From Serinicoccus hydrothermalis (GTDB lineage: Bacteria > Actinomycetota > Actinomycetes > Actinomycetales > Dermatophilaceae), in contig NZ_CP014989.1 in NCBI RefSeq assembly GCF_001685415.1, positions 1,178,001 through 1,242,000 of the forward strand: a stretch of 64,000 nt of DNA, written 5' to 3'. Position numbers and translations under genes: made by a program. The notes below the pieces were generated by a model, which made no database searches, had not been told where the DNA came from, and saw only the letters and a list, made by a program, of their open reading frames with translations. Shown piece by piece: positions 17,935 to 26,181 of this stretch. Within the stretch, counting starts at the first letter, position 1, and every line of letters begins with the position of its first letter.

Positions 17935-18989
17935 CAGGCCTGCATCGCGGGGCGGCGCGTGAGGACCTGGCGCAGCGCGCCCATGTCGTCCACGCAGGCA
18001 CCCGCCCCACGGATGACCGACAGCTGCGGGTCCTGCGCCAACCGCACCGGGACCCCGAGCTCGTGCCGGAGCCGCTCGGTCCAGCCCCGCAGCAGCGCGC
18101 CGCCCCCGGTGAGCGTGATCCCGGTGTCGAGCAGGTCCCCGGAGAGCTCCGGCGGGCACACGTCGAGGACCGAGCGCACCACCTCGACGACCTGCGCGGT
18201 GACGGGCTCGATCATGCGGCGCACCTCCTCGCTCCCGAGCTCGATCGTCCGCGGCAGGCCGGTGCTGAGGTCCCGGCCCCGCACCCGGGTGGTGAGCTTC
18301 TCGGCCACCGGCCACACCGAGCCCACCTGGTGCTTGATCTGCTCGGCGGACCGCTCCCCCAGCAGCAGGTCGTGCTCCCGGCGCACCCCCTCGGCCAGCG
18401 CCTCGTCGACCTCCTCTCCCCCGACGCGCAGGCTGCGCGCGTTGACGACGCCGCCGAAGCTGATCACCGCCACGTCGGTGGTCCCCCCGCCGAGGTCCAC
18501 CACCATGTTGGCCGCGCCGCTCTCGACCGGGAGGCCCGCACCGACGGCGGCCGCCATCGCCTCCTCCACGGCGTAGACGCGTCGGGCGCCGCACCGCATG
18601 GCGGCGTCCTCGAGGGCCCGGCGCTCGACGGCGGTGATCCCGCTCGGCAGGCAGACGACGGTCCGGGGGCGCACCAGCCGGGTGGGGCGCACCCGCTCCA
18701 GGAAGTGGCGCAGCAGCTGCTCGGCGAGGTCACCGTCGGTGATGACGCCGTCGGAGAGGGGGCGCAGGGCGAGGACGTGCTGGGGGGTGCGCCCGAGCAT
18801 CTCGTGCGCGCTCGCCCCGGCCGCGACGAGGCGGCCGGTGCCGGTGTCGACCGCGACGAGGGTCGGCTCGTCGAGCACCACCCCGCGCCCCTGCACGTGC
18901 ACCTGGGTGGTGGCGGTGCCGAGGTCGACGGCGAGGTCCCGGCCGAGCAGCGAGGACCCGCGTGGTCGCCGGCCGCCCTCGTTGCTCAC
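17934..18989 (-). CDS. mreB: actin-like cell-shape protein MreB
   Basis: A 351-aa actin-fold ATPase that organises lateral wall synthesis. The phosphate-1 loop is DLAVDLGTATTQVHV (Thr-Thr where Asn-Thr is usual), phosphate-2 is VVDLGGGTTDVAVISFGG, and the adenosine motif is LTGGGALLRGW. The GTG start at 18989 is only 19 bp from the stop of the CHAT gene, with no terminator visible between them. The mre genes may therefore be read from the protease/sigma operon as well as from any promoter inside the CHAT gene. Confidence 0.95.
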   Translation of the reverse strand: MSNEGGRRPRGSSLLGRDLAVDLGTATTQVHVQGRGVVLDEPTLVAVDTGTGRLVAAGASAHEMLGRTPQHVLALRPLSDGVITDGDLAEQLLRHFLERVRPTRLVRPRTVVCLPSGITAVERRALEDAAMRCGARRVYAVEEAMAAAVGAGLPVESGAANMVVDLGGGTTDVAVISFGGVVNARSLRVGGEEVDEALAEGVRREHDLLLGERSAEQIKHQVGSVWPVAEKLTTRVRGRDLSTGLPRTIELGSEEVRRMIEPVTAQVVEVVRSVLDVCPPELSGDLLDTGITLTGGGALLRGWTERLRHELGVPVRLAQDPQLSVIRGAGACVDDMGALRQVLTRRPAMQA

Positions 18990-19008
18990 CCCGGCATCGT
19001 ACGCAGCG

Positions 19009-21597
19009 TCACCGGTCGCCCGGTGCGGCGCTCCACGGCGCCCCCCAGGCGACGAACGCCCCGGCCAGCGGGTGGCCCTGCGCGGCGGCGCGGCTCAGCG
19101 CCTCGTCCGCCGGTATGCCCTCCGCGAGCAGCCGGTGGTAGCGCGGCAGGTGCTCCGCGGCGACCTCGTCCGGCACGCGGCACGGCGCGGCGACCACGCT
19201 GGAGGCGCCCAGCCAGAGCAGGCCGGCCGCGAGGCCGAGGGCGGCCGAGCCGCCCCGGTGGCGCGAGCGTCCGGAGTCGCAGGCGGAGAGCACGACGTGG
19301 CTGGCGCGCCGGCTCTCGCGCTCCAGGTCGGCGAGGAAGTAGGGACCGTCGGCGAGCCACAGGGAGGAGAAGAGCGGGCTGTCGTCCCGGTGCCGCCCGT
19401 GCGCCGCGACGTGGACGACGTCGGCCCCGCCCAGCGCGGCCGCCAGGTCCGCGGCGCCGGCCTCCCCCAGGGAGGTCGCCCGGGTGCCGCCCCAGGCGTC
19501 GGCCACGCGCGCGACCTCGTCCTGGGCCCGGGCCAGCTCCGGTCCGGCCAGGGCCACGACGCGGCGACCCTCGACGGTGGTGGCCGGTCTCGCCCAGGCC
19601 GTGAGGCTCGGCGCGACCGGGGTCGGCCGGCCGGACCGGCTCGGCAGCACGCCCCACGGCACCGCCGCCAGGCCCGGCGTCGGCACGACCAGCACCCTCC
19701 CGTCCAGCCCCAGCGGCGCGAGGGTGGCCTCGTCGAGGAGCTGGGCGGTGCGCCGCAGCGAGCGCTGGAGCAGCTCCTCCATCGGTCCGCCGTGGGACCG
19801 CGCTCCGGTCTCGAGGTCCGCCGCCAGCCGCCGGGCCAGCTCCTGGACGGGGGTCGCGGGGCCGAGCTCGACCGTGCGCATCCGCCCCTGCACGCTGACC
19901 TCGGCGAAGAGCGTGCCGGACGCCTCGACGACGTAGACGAGGGAGGTGTCCCGCTCGCGCAGGGTCCCGAGGGACCGGCCCAGCTGCTCCCGGGTGACGA
20001 CCTCGCGCCCGGCCTCGCCGCCGGGCGCAGACCACGACAGCGCCGCCACCGACCGCTCGAGCTCGCGCAGCCGTGGACGCAGCCGGTCGGCGCGGTCGGG
20101 GTCGTCCCGGACCTGCTGGCGCAGGTGCCGCAGCACCGTGGTCCGGCGGGCGAGCTCCGGGTCGGCGGGCGGCCGGAGCGCCGGTGACCGGCTCGCCGCC
20201 TCGCGCCAGCGCTCGACCGCCAGCAGGCGGTCCCGGGAGCGGTCCGGTGCGACCGCCAGGTCCAGCGACGCCAGGCCCTGGGCGTAGTGGTGGGTGGCGG
20301 CCCGCAGCTCCAGGCTGGAGCTGCCGGCCACGGTCCGGGTCAGGTCGGCGAGCGCCGCGCGCAGGTGCCGTCGTGCCGTCGGGTGGTCCTGCTCCGCCCG
20401 GGCCGCGGCGGCGAGGACCCCGCGGGCGCGCAGCCGGGTGCTCAGCGAGCCCACGTGGGTGAGGTCGGCGGTCGCCCGCAGGAGCCGCACGGCCTCTCCC
20501 GCCCGCTGCCGGTCCACCTCCGTCTCGGCCACCACCAGCCGGGCGAGGTCGGCCGCCACGTGGTCGCCGTCGCGGTCGAAGGCGGCGACCAGGCCCTGGC
20601 CGCGGCGGACCACCTCCGCGAGCCGCCGGCCGCGTCGCCGGTGGGCGTCCAGGAGCACCAGCTCCGCGCGCCGGCGGACGCCTGGTGCGCGGCCCGCGAG
20701 CGACCGGCGCGCCCCCACCGCGGTGCGCGCCGCCGCCACGTCGTCCCCGTCGACGAGCTCCGCGAGGGCGAGGTCGGCCCGGATCTCGCCCTCGACCAGC
20801 CGCTCGCCCGTCCGCCCCGCCTCGGTCGCCGCTCGCTGCAGCATCTCCCGTGCCTCGGCGACGAGCCCGGCGTCCAGGAGGGTCAGGGCGCGGCCGTGCA
20901 GGGCGACCGCCGCGGAGGCGGACATCCCGCCACCCAGCCGCTCGATGTCGCGGAAGAGACGCAGCGCCCGCGGCAGGTCCCCCTGCAGGGCGACGGCCTG
21001 GGCGAGGTTGTGCCGCGCCATGAACTCCTCGGTCGCCAGACCCTGCTCGTGGGCGAGGTCGGCGGCGCGGGTGAAGTCCGCCTCGGCCCGGCGGGGGTCG
21101 TGGCTGTCGGTGCGCGCCGCGCCGCGGGACAGGAGCAGCGCGAAGCGGTCCCGGGGCTCCAGCCGGTCGAAGGAGGACATCGCCCGGTCCAGGTGGGCCA
21201 GCGCCGCGTCGGTCTGGCCGGTCCGACCGTGGATCATCGCCAGCTGGAGCCGGCACTTCGTCACGAGCAGCGCCTGCTCCTCCCGTCCGAGCAGCGGCCC
21301 CTCGGCCAGGTGCAGCGCGCTCGTCGCGACCTCGAGCGCGGGCCCGGCACCGTGCCGCTGCACCAGGGAGGTGCTCAGCGACAGCAGGACCCGGACCCGC
21401 GCCTCGGGCGCCCCGGCCACGCCCCCGCGCACCGACTCCAGCCCCGGCACCGGTCCCTCGTGGTGGTCCAGCGAGCGCAGGGCGCTGCGCAGCAGCCGCT
21501 CCCCCTCCGCGGGCCGCCCGGCGAGGTTGGCCTGTCGGCCCGCGTCGTAGCGCGCCGCCGCCGACGGCGACGCCCGTGCCGGGGCCTGGCGATCCAC
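19009..21597 (-). CDS. TPR-CHAT protein (caspase-like peptidase)
   Basis: An 862-aa cytoplasmic protein. Residues 1 to about 500 are an Ala/Arg/Leu-rich helical array of TPR-like pairs (GRQANLAGRPAEGERLLRSA, EFMARHNLAQAVALQGDLPR). The C-terminal ~300 residues form a CHAT domain with catalytic His733 (VVHVAAHGRHRDD) and Cys773 (VVLSACDSGRS), followed by GLLWLGASSVVAAPCRVPDE. CHAT domains are clan CD peptidases related to caspases and separase. GTG at 21597 lies 1 nt after the upstream stop. It is the last gene of the S8/sigma/beta-protein operon. Confidence 0.9.
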   Translation of the reverse strand: MDRQAPARASPSAAARYDAGRQANLAGRPAEGERLLRSALRSLDHHEGPVPGLESVRGGVAGAPEARVRVLLSLSTSLVQRHGAGPALEVATSALHLAEGPLLGREEQALLVTKCRLQLAMIHGRTGQTDAALAHLDRAMSSFDRLEPRDRFALLLSRGAARTDSHDPRRAEADFTRAADLAHEQGLATEEFMARHNLAQAVALQGDLPRALRLFRDIERLGGGMSASAAVALHGRALTLLDAGLVAEAREMLQRAATEAGRTGERLVEGEIRADLALAELVDGDDVAAARTAVGARRSLAGRAPGVRRRAELVLLDAHRRRGRRLAEVVRRGQGLVAAFDRDGDHVAADLARLVVAETEVDRQRAGEAVRLLRATADLTHVGSLSTRLRARGVLAAAARAEQDHPTARRHLRAALADLTRTVAGSSSLELRAATHHYAQGLASLDLAVAPDRSRDRLLAVERWREAASRSPALRPPADPELARRTTVLRHLRQQVRDDPDRADRLRPRLRELERSVAALSWSAPGGEAGREVVTREQLGRSLGTLRERDTSLVYVVEASGTLFAEVSVQGRMRTVELGPATPVQELARRLAADLETGARSHGGPMEELLQRSLRRTAQLLDEATLAPLGLDGRVLVVPTPGLAAVPWGVLPSRSGRPTPVAPSLTAWARPATTVEGRRVVALAGPELARAQDEVARVADAWGGTRATSLGEAGAADLAAALGGADVVHVAAHGRHRDDSPLFSSLWLADGPYFLADLERESRRASHVVLSACDSGRSRHRGGSAALGLAAGLLWLGASSVVAAPCRVPDEVAAEHLPRYHRLLAEGIPADEALSRAAAQGHPLAGAFVAWGAPWSAAPGDR

Positions 21598-21598
21598 G

Positions 21599-22084
21599 TC
21601 AGATGGTGAACGTGGGGGTCAGGACGGTGCGGTGACCCACCGGGTGCACCACGAGGTAGGCCGGGCCCGTGCTCACCGCGGCGAAGACGAAGCGCCCCTC
21701 CTGGACCTCGGCGCGCTCGCCGCGCCCGTCCGGGCGGGCCAGCTCGACCTCGGGCACCTCGCAGGTGAGCCAGCCGTCGACCCGCGCCGTACCGTCGCCC
21801 AGCGGGCTCACCGTGACCATGATGCTCACGCTCTCGGTGCTGAAGGTCACGGTCATCGCCTGGTCCGGCTCGTCGTGGGCCTCCTCGCCCCGGGTGAGCG
21901 CCATCGGTCGCCGGGTGAGCTCGGCGACCTCGGCCTGCAGCGCGTGCACGGTCAGGGCGAAGGCGATCCGGTCGGTGAGCCCCGCCGGGGCGGGGTCGAG
22001 CCGGTCGAACGTCTCGCGCAGCTCGTGCAATAGCGCGACGTCGGAGCCGTCGAGGGGCGCCAGCCCACGGTCGTCGTCGGTCAT
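21599..22084 (-). CDS. small beta-rich protein of the protease/sigma operon, unknown function
   Basis: A 161-aa protein with an N-terminal helical half (DVALLHELRETFDRLDP, IAFALTVHALQAEVAELT). The C-terminal half is predicted all-beta (MTVTFSTESVSIMVTVSPL, ARVDGWLTCEVPEVEL, RFVFAAVSTGPAYLVVHPV), resembling a small beta-sandwich. There is no signal peptide, membrane segment or zinc-binding anti-sigma motif. It sits between the sigma factor (4-bp overlap) and the CHAT gene (1-nt gap), so it may be an adaptor, a sigma regulator or a protease substrate. I do not recognise the family with certainty. Confidence 0.72.
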   Translation of the reverse strand: MTDDDRGLAPLDGSDVALLHELRETFDRLDPAPAGLTDRIAFALTVHALQAEVAELTRRPMALTRGEEAHDEPDQAMTVTFSTESVSIMVTVSPLGDGTARVDGWLTCEVPEVELARPDGRGERAEVQEGRFVFAAVSTGPAYLVVHPVGHRTVLTPTFTI

Positions 22085-22689
22085 CGGTCCTCCCACCTCT
22101 CGTCGGCGGCCAGCGACCGCCGCAGCTTGTCCAGGCACCGGCCGCGGGTGGGCCCGATGCTCCCCCTCGGCATACCCAGCGCCGCCGAGACCTCGTCGTA
22201 GTCGGGGCGGTCGCAGAAGGCGACGATGCGCAGCAGCTGCCGGCACCGCTCGGAGAGGTCGTGGACGGCACCCCACAGCAGCTGCTGACGCTCGGTGAGG
22301 ATGGTGGCCGCCTCGGGGCCGGCCTCGGTCCCGCCGGGGTCGACCGTCCCGGTCGGGTCGTAGGACGTGCGGCGCGCCACCCGGGCGGTGCGCCAGCTCT
22401 CCCGCTTGACGGCGATAACGAGCCAGCCCAGCACGGCCCCGCTCTCCCGGATGTCCGCGGCGCGGTCCACGAGGCGGATCCAGACGTCCTGGACGACATC
22501 CTCGGCGGCCTCCCGGTCGCAGCCGTGGGCACGCGCGACGTTCCACAGCAAGGGGGTCGCCAGCTCCACGAGCTCGCCCAGGGCCTGGTCCTGGCCCTCG
22601 CGGTAGCGGTGGAAGCAGGCGCCGGCGCGGTCACCCAGCGACGGCGGGTCCCCCTGCACCCCGGTCTCCGGCCCGTCCTCGGTCAGCAT
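22081..22689 (-). CDS. ECF-like RNA polymerase sigma factor
   Basis: A 202-aa sigma factor: region 2 (LVELATPLLWNVARAHGCDR, AAEDVVQDVWIRLVDRA, LGWLVIAVKRESWRTAR) and region 4 (LSERCRQLLRIVAFCDRPDY, EVSAALGMPRGSIGPTRGR, LDKLRRSL). It redirects RNA polymerase to a private promoter set. The ATG at 22689, with GAGGAGGACC upstream, overlaps the S8 protease stop by 7 bp. No classical anti-sigma gene is adjacent; control may come from the neighbouring protease or beta protein. Confidence 0.9.
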   Translation of the reverse strand: MLTEDGPETGVQGDPPSLGDRAGACFHRYREGQDQALGELVELATPLLWNVARAHGCDREAAEDVVQDVWIRLVDRAADIRESGAVLGWLVIAVKRESWRTARVARRTSYDPTGTVDPGGTEAGPEAATILTERQQLLWGAVHDLSERCRQLLRIVAFCDRPDYDEVSAALGMPRGSIGPTRGRCLDKLRRSLAADERWEDR

Positions 22690-24371
22690 CGGTCCTCCTC
22701 GCTCAGCAACGCGGGCAGGCACCGGAGGGCACGACCCCGCAGCGCCTCCGGGGCATCACCCTCGTCGTCGTCGGCCAGCTGCACGGACAGGGCGTCGGCG
22801 AGCTCGCCGGCCAGCCACGGGGCGGCGAAGCTCGTGCCGCTCCAGACGCCGAAGCCGCCGCGGAGGTCGTCCGGGTCGGGGGTCGACCGGGTGCCGCGCG
22901 CGGTGCCGACCCTGCGGGCCGGCTGGGCCGAGGCGTCGAAGGTGACGGGCAGCGTGCTCACGACGTTGACGCCCGGTCGGTGCGTCGTCACCCACGGGCC
23001 GGCGTTGCCGAAGAGGGCGACCGAGCACCGGTCCGGGTTGAGGGCACCGACGCCGACGAGCGGCACCCCCTTCGTCCGGCCCGGGGAGGACCCGGCGTGC
23101 AGCGCCCACCCGGCGGGGTACATCGGGGTCGTGGTCGCCTGGTTGCCGGCCGCGGCCACGACGCTGACCCCGGAGCGCCCGTAGAGCTCGAGCAGGCTCC
23201 GCACCGGGTGCTGGTCCACCTCCCCGTCCTGGTGGTAGAAGCCCAGGGACAGGCTCAGCACGTCCACCACCCCGCCGGCGTCGCCGAAGTCGTCCCGTCC
23301 ACGTGCCTGGCCGAGGGTGTGCAGGACGAGCAGGACCGCCAGCGTGCGGACGACGTCATGCTCCGCCGCCAGCCCCGCGGAGTCCAGCACCGGCAGCGCG
23401 ACGATCCGGGCGTCCGGGGCGCACTGCCGCACGATGCCGGCGATGAAGGTCCCGTGCCCGGACAGCAGGTCCAGCCCCCCGGTGAGCTCGTCGTAGACCC
23501 CGTCGCCCTCGGGCCACGGGTCGGGCTCCCCGTCCGGGAGCACGGGCCAGCCCAGGAGCGAGCGGCGCTCGGCGGCCAGGTCGCCGTGGTCGAACCACGG
23601 GTGCTTCCCCAGGCCCGTGTCCGGGACGACGACGACCGGGGCGCGCCTGCCCCGCGCCTTCCTCGTCGGGTCGGGCAGCGCCAGCTGGACCGGCGTCCGG
23701 TCGGGGGTCACGCCGGGCACCCCGCCCTGGCCGCCCCAGTAGAGACCGCCCGTCTGCCCGCCCCAGTAGAGACCGCCGGTCTGGCCGCCCCAGTAGAGAC
23801 CGCCCGTCCCCGGGAGGACGAGGTGCTCCAGGTCCACGTCCTCCAGGCCCGCCGCCCGCGCCGCCAGCAGCAGCGCCCAGGGGTCCGGCTCCCGGGTGCC
23901 GCTGCCCGGCACGACGAAGACGCGGGAGGCATACCCCGCGTCCAGCTCCCGGGCGCTGAGGGCGCCCACCCGCAGCCCGGGGTCGACGCGGGTCACCGTG
24001 TCCTCGGGGCCCAGCGGTGTGCTGCGCACCCGCTCGAACTCCTTGCCGGCCCCGTCCTCGGCGCCGGTCTCCACCGCGAGCAGCAGCCACCGGGTGAAGG
24101 CCTCGTCGGCGGCGTCGGGACGCAGGGAGACGTCGAACCCTGCCTCGCGCAGGACCCGCTCCAGCTCGCCGATGCGGTCCACCGCGGAGAGGCCCAGCAG
24201 CCCGGTGACGAGCAGCCGGCTGTTGCGGTATGCCGTCGCCGACGGCGCCTGCAGCCCCGCACCGTCGCGGGTGGTCTCGCGGGCGGCGGTCGAGGGGTCC
24301 AGCAGTCTGGCGTCGTGGCGGCGCAGCAAGGCGGAGGGGAGGGTGAGCTCGACGGCGTCGCGGTGGGGCAT
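22683..24371 (-). CDS. cytoplasmic S8 (subtilisin-like) serine protease with TGGLYWGGQ repeats
   Basis: A 562-aa protein without signal peptide or membrane segment. Residues 1-180 are an unrecognised N-terminal domain. Residues 189-215 are three tandem copies of TGGLYWGGQ. The subtilase domain has Asp251 (VVVVPDTGLG), His306 (LSGHGTFIAGIV), oxyanion Asn410 (VVAAAGN) and Ser514 (WSGTSFAAPW), so the triad is complete. ATG at 24371 is chosen for its AAGGAGG site; an upstream frame extends 56 residues but is unlike a coding N-terminus. First gene of the CHAT operon. Confidence 0.9.
   Translation of the reverse strand: MPHRDAVELTLPSALLRRHDARLLDPSTAARETTRDGAGLQAPSATAYRNSRLLVTGLLGLSAVDRIGELERVLREAGFDVSLRPDAADEAFTRWLLLAVETGAEDGAGKEFERVRSTPLGPEDTVTRVDPGLRVGALSARELDAGYASRVFVVPGSGTREPDPWALLLAARAAGLEDVDLEHLVLPGTGGLYWGGQTGGLYWGGQTGGLYWGGQGGVPGVTPDRTPVQLALPDPTRKARGRRAPVVVVPDTGLGKHPWFDHGDLAAERRSLLGWPVLPDGEPDPWPEGDGVYDELTGGLDLLSGHGTFIAGIVRQCAPDARIVALPVLDSAGLAAEHDVVRTLAVLLVLHTLGQARGRDDFGDAGGVVDVLSLSLGFYHQDGEVDQHPVRSLLELYGRSGVSVVAAAGNQATTTPMYPAGWALHAGSSPGRTKGVPLVGVGALNPDRCSVALFGNAGPWVTTHRPGVNVVSTLPVTFDASAQPARRVGTARGTRSTPDPDDLRGGFGVWSGTSFAAPWLAGELADALSVQLADDDEGDAPEALRGRALRCLPALLSEEDRC
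23727..23807 (-). repeat. three 27-bp tandem repeats encoding TGGLYWGGQ
   Basis: Three near-identical 27-bp units encode TGGLYWGGQ in the linker between the N-terminal domain and the S8 catalytic domain. The copies differ at only two nucleotide positions, suggesting recent expansion or strong constraint at the DNA level. The peptide could be an autoprocessing site, a partner-binding sticker or a flexible aromatic linker. Confidence 0.9.
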
Positions 24372-24415
24372 CAGGCCTCCTTGGCCGGCTCGGTCCCCTA
24401 CGAGACCCAGCCTAG

Positions 24416-24429
24416 GGGTCAGGTGACCC
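24416..24429 (-). promoter_or_regulatory. palindrome upstream of the S8/sigma/CHAT operon
   Basis: GGGTCA-GG-TGACCC lies 45-58 bp upstream of the S8 protease ATG, in the 168-bp gap shared with the divergent amidase gene. It is the only clear inverted repeat in this promoter region and is a candidate operator. No cognate regulator is identified. The rest of the gap shows no convincing -35/-10 pair to the eye. Confidence 0.35.
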
Positions 24430-24539
24430 TCAGAGCAGCCCCTCGCCCCGCAGATACATCGGATCGTGACGTGCGCGGGCGGTTGCCGGGGCCGGGACCC
24501 CGCGCCAGAGTGGCGGGCGACGGGCAGAGAGGACCGCAC

Positions 24540-26168
24540 ATGACACGCCAGATCTCACGACGGACCATCCTGGGAGCCGGCGGCGGCACCGCGCTGGCGG
24601 GCAGCGCCCGCACGGCGGGCGCCACGACCGGCGACCACCGGGGCGGGGACGACGACCCCACGGGGCGCAGCCTCGCGGAGCTGCAGCGCCTCCTCGCGCG
24701 CGGCCGGCTGTCCTCCCGCGACCTCACCCGGGCCTACCTGCGACGCATCGAGCGCATCGACGCCGGCGGGCCGCGGCTCGCCTCGGTCATCGAGGTCAAC
24801 CCGGACGCCGAGCGCATCGCGCGCGAGCTGGACCGCGAGCGCCGGCGCGGGCACGTCCGCGGGCCGCTGCACGGCATACCCGTGCTCGTCAAGGACAACA
24901 TCGACACCGACGACGCGATGCTCACCACCGCCGGGTCGCTCGCCCTGGTCGACTCCCGTCCCGGCGCGGATGCCACCGTGGTCGCGCGGATGCGCGAGGC
25001 GGGCATGGTGCTGCTCGGCAAGACCAACCTCTCGGAGTGGGCCAACTTCCGCGGCGACCAGTCCTCCGGCGGCTGGTCCGCCCGGGGCGGGCAGACGAAG
25101 AACCCCTACGTGCTCCCCCGCAACCCCTCGGGGAGCTCCTCGGGGTCCGCGGCCGCCGTCTCGGCCTTCCTCGCCCCGGTGACCCTCGGCACCGAGACGG
25201 ACGGGTCGATCGTCAGCCCGGCACAGGCGTGCGGCGTCGTGGGGATCAAGCCGACCGTCGGCCTCACCAGCCGCGCGGGTGTCGTGCCGATCAGCCGCAC
25301 CCAGGACACGGTCGGACCCCTGGGCCGGACCGTGGCCGATGCCGCCGCCGTCCTGGGTGTCCTCGCCGGTCCGGACCCCCGCGACGAGGCCACCGCCGAC
25401 AGCGAGGGCCGCACCCACGAGGACTACACCCGGTTCCTGCGCCCCGACGGTCTCGCCGGCGCGCGGATCGGCGTACCCCGCCAGCTGGGCGTGGACAGCC
25501 CGGAGGCGACCGCGGTCTTCGAGGAGTCGCTCGCCGCGCTCCGGGCCGCCGGGGCGGTGCTCGTCGACCCCGTCGACATCCCGTCCTACGAGGAGTTCAG
25601 CACCAGCTCGGCCGAGTTCGAGGTGCTGCTGTGGGAGTTCAAGGCCGGCATCGCCGACTACCTCGCCACCCGCACCGCGGGCTCACCGCGCACCCTGGCC
25701 GACCTCATCGAGCTCAACCTCGAGCGGGCCGAGGAGGAGTTGCGGTGGTTCGGCCAGGAGACCTTCGAGCTCGCCCAGGCCAAGACCGGGCTGGACGACC
25801 CGGAGTATGCGCGGACGCTGGCCACGAGCCGGCGCATCTCGCGCACCGAGGGCCTGGACGCGGTGCTGGACGAGCACGACCTGGACGCGCTCGTGGCCCC
25901 GACGGGCGGCCCCGCGTGGGTGACCGACCTCGTCAACGGGGACAACTTCCTCGGCGGCACCTCGTCCTACGCGGCCATGGCCGGATACCCGCTGGTGACC
26001 GTGCCGAGCGGCGCGGTCTTCGGCCTGCCGCTGGGCCTGACGTTCATGGGTCGGGCGTGGAGCGAGCCGACGCTCCTCCGGCTGGCCGGCGGCTTCGAGG
26101 CGCAGACGCGGGCGCGCTCCGCCCCGCGCTACCGGAGCTCGGTCACCGGCGACGGGCGTCACCGCTGA
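24540..26168 (+). CDS. exported amidase (amidase signature family)
   Basis: A 542-aa amidase-signature hydrolase. The Ser-cisSer-Lys triad context is visible: Lys in GIPVLVKDNIDTDDA, the Gly/Ser-rich NPSGSSSGSAAAVSAF and the nucleophile segment LGTETDGSIVSPAQACG. The N-terminus (RQISRRTILGAGGGTALAG) has a twin-arginine-like motif, suggesting Tat export, although its hydrophobic core is weak. Substrate unknown. ATG at 24540 with an upstream GAGAGGA site. It is divergent from the S8 protease operon. Confidence 0.88.
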   Translation: MTRQISRRTILGAGGGTALAGSARTAGATTGDHRGGDDDPTGRSLAELQRLLARGRLSSRDLTRAYLRRIERIDAGGPRLASVIEVNPDAERIARELDRERRRGHVRGPLHGIPVLVKDNIDTDDAMLTTAGSLALVDSRPGADATVVARMREAGMVLLGKTNLSEWANFRGDQSSGGWSARGGQTKNPYVLPRNPSGSSSGSAAAVSAFLAPVTLGTETDGSIVSPAQACGVVGIKPTVGLTSRAGVVPISRTQDTVGPLGRTVADAAAVLGVLAGPDPRDEATADSEGRTHEDYTRFLRPDGLAGARIGVPRQLGVDSPEATAVFEESLAALRAAGAVLVDPVDIPSYEEFSTSSAEFEVLLWEFKAGIADYLATRTAGSPRTLADLIELNLERAEEELRWFGQETFELAQAKTGLDDPEYARTLATSRRISRTEGLDAVLDEHDLDALVAPTGGPAWVTDLVNGDNFLGGTSSYAAMAGYPLVTVPSGAVFGLPLGLTFMGRAWSEPTLLRLAGGFEAQTRARSAPRYRSSVTGDGRHR

Positions 26169-26181
26169 GCGCCCGGCGGGC

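Noticed and set aside
24372-24539. 56-residue N-terminal extension of the S8 protease
   Set aside because: The extension is Arg/Gly/Ser/Cys-rich without a signal peptide and overlaps the promoter gap; AAGGAGG before the ATG at 24371 is a far better start signal.
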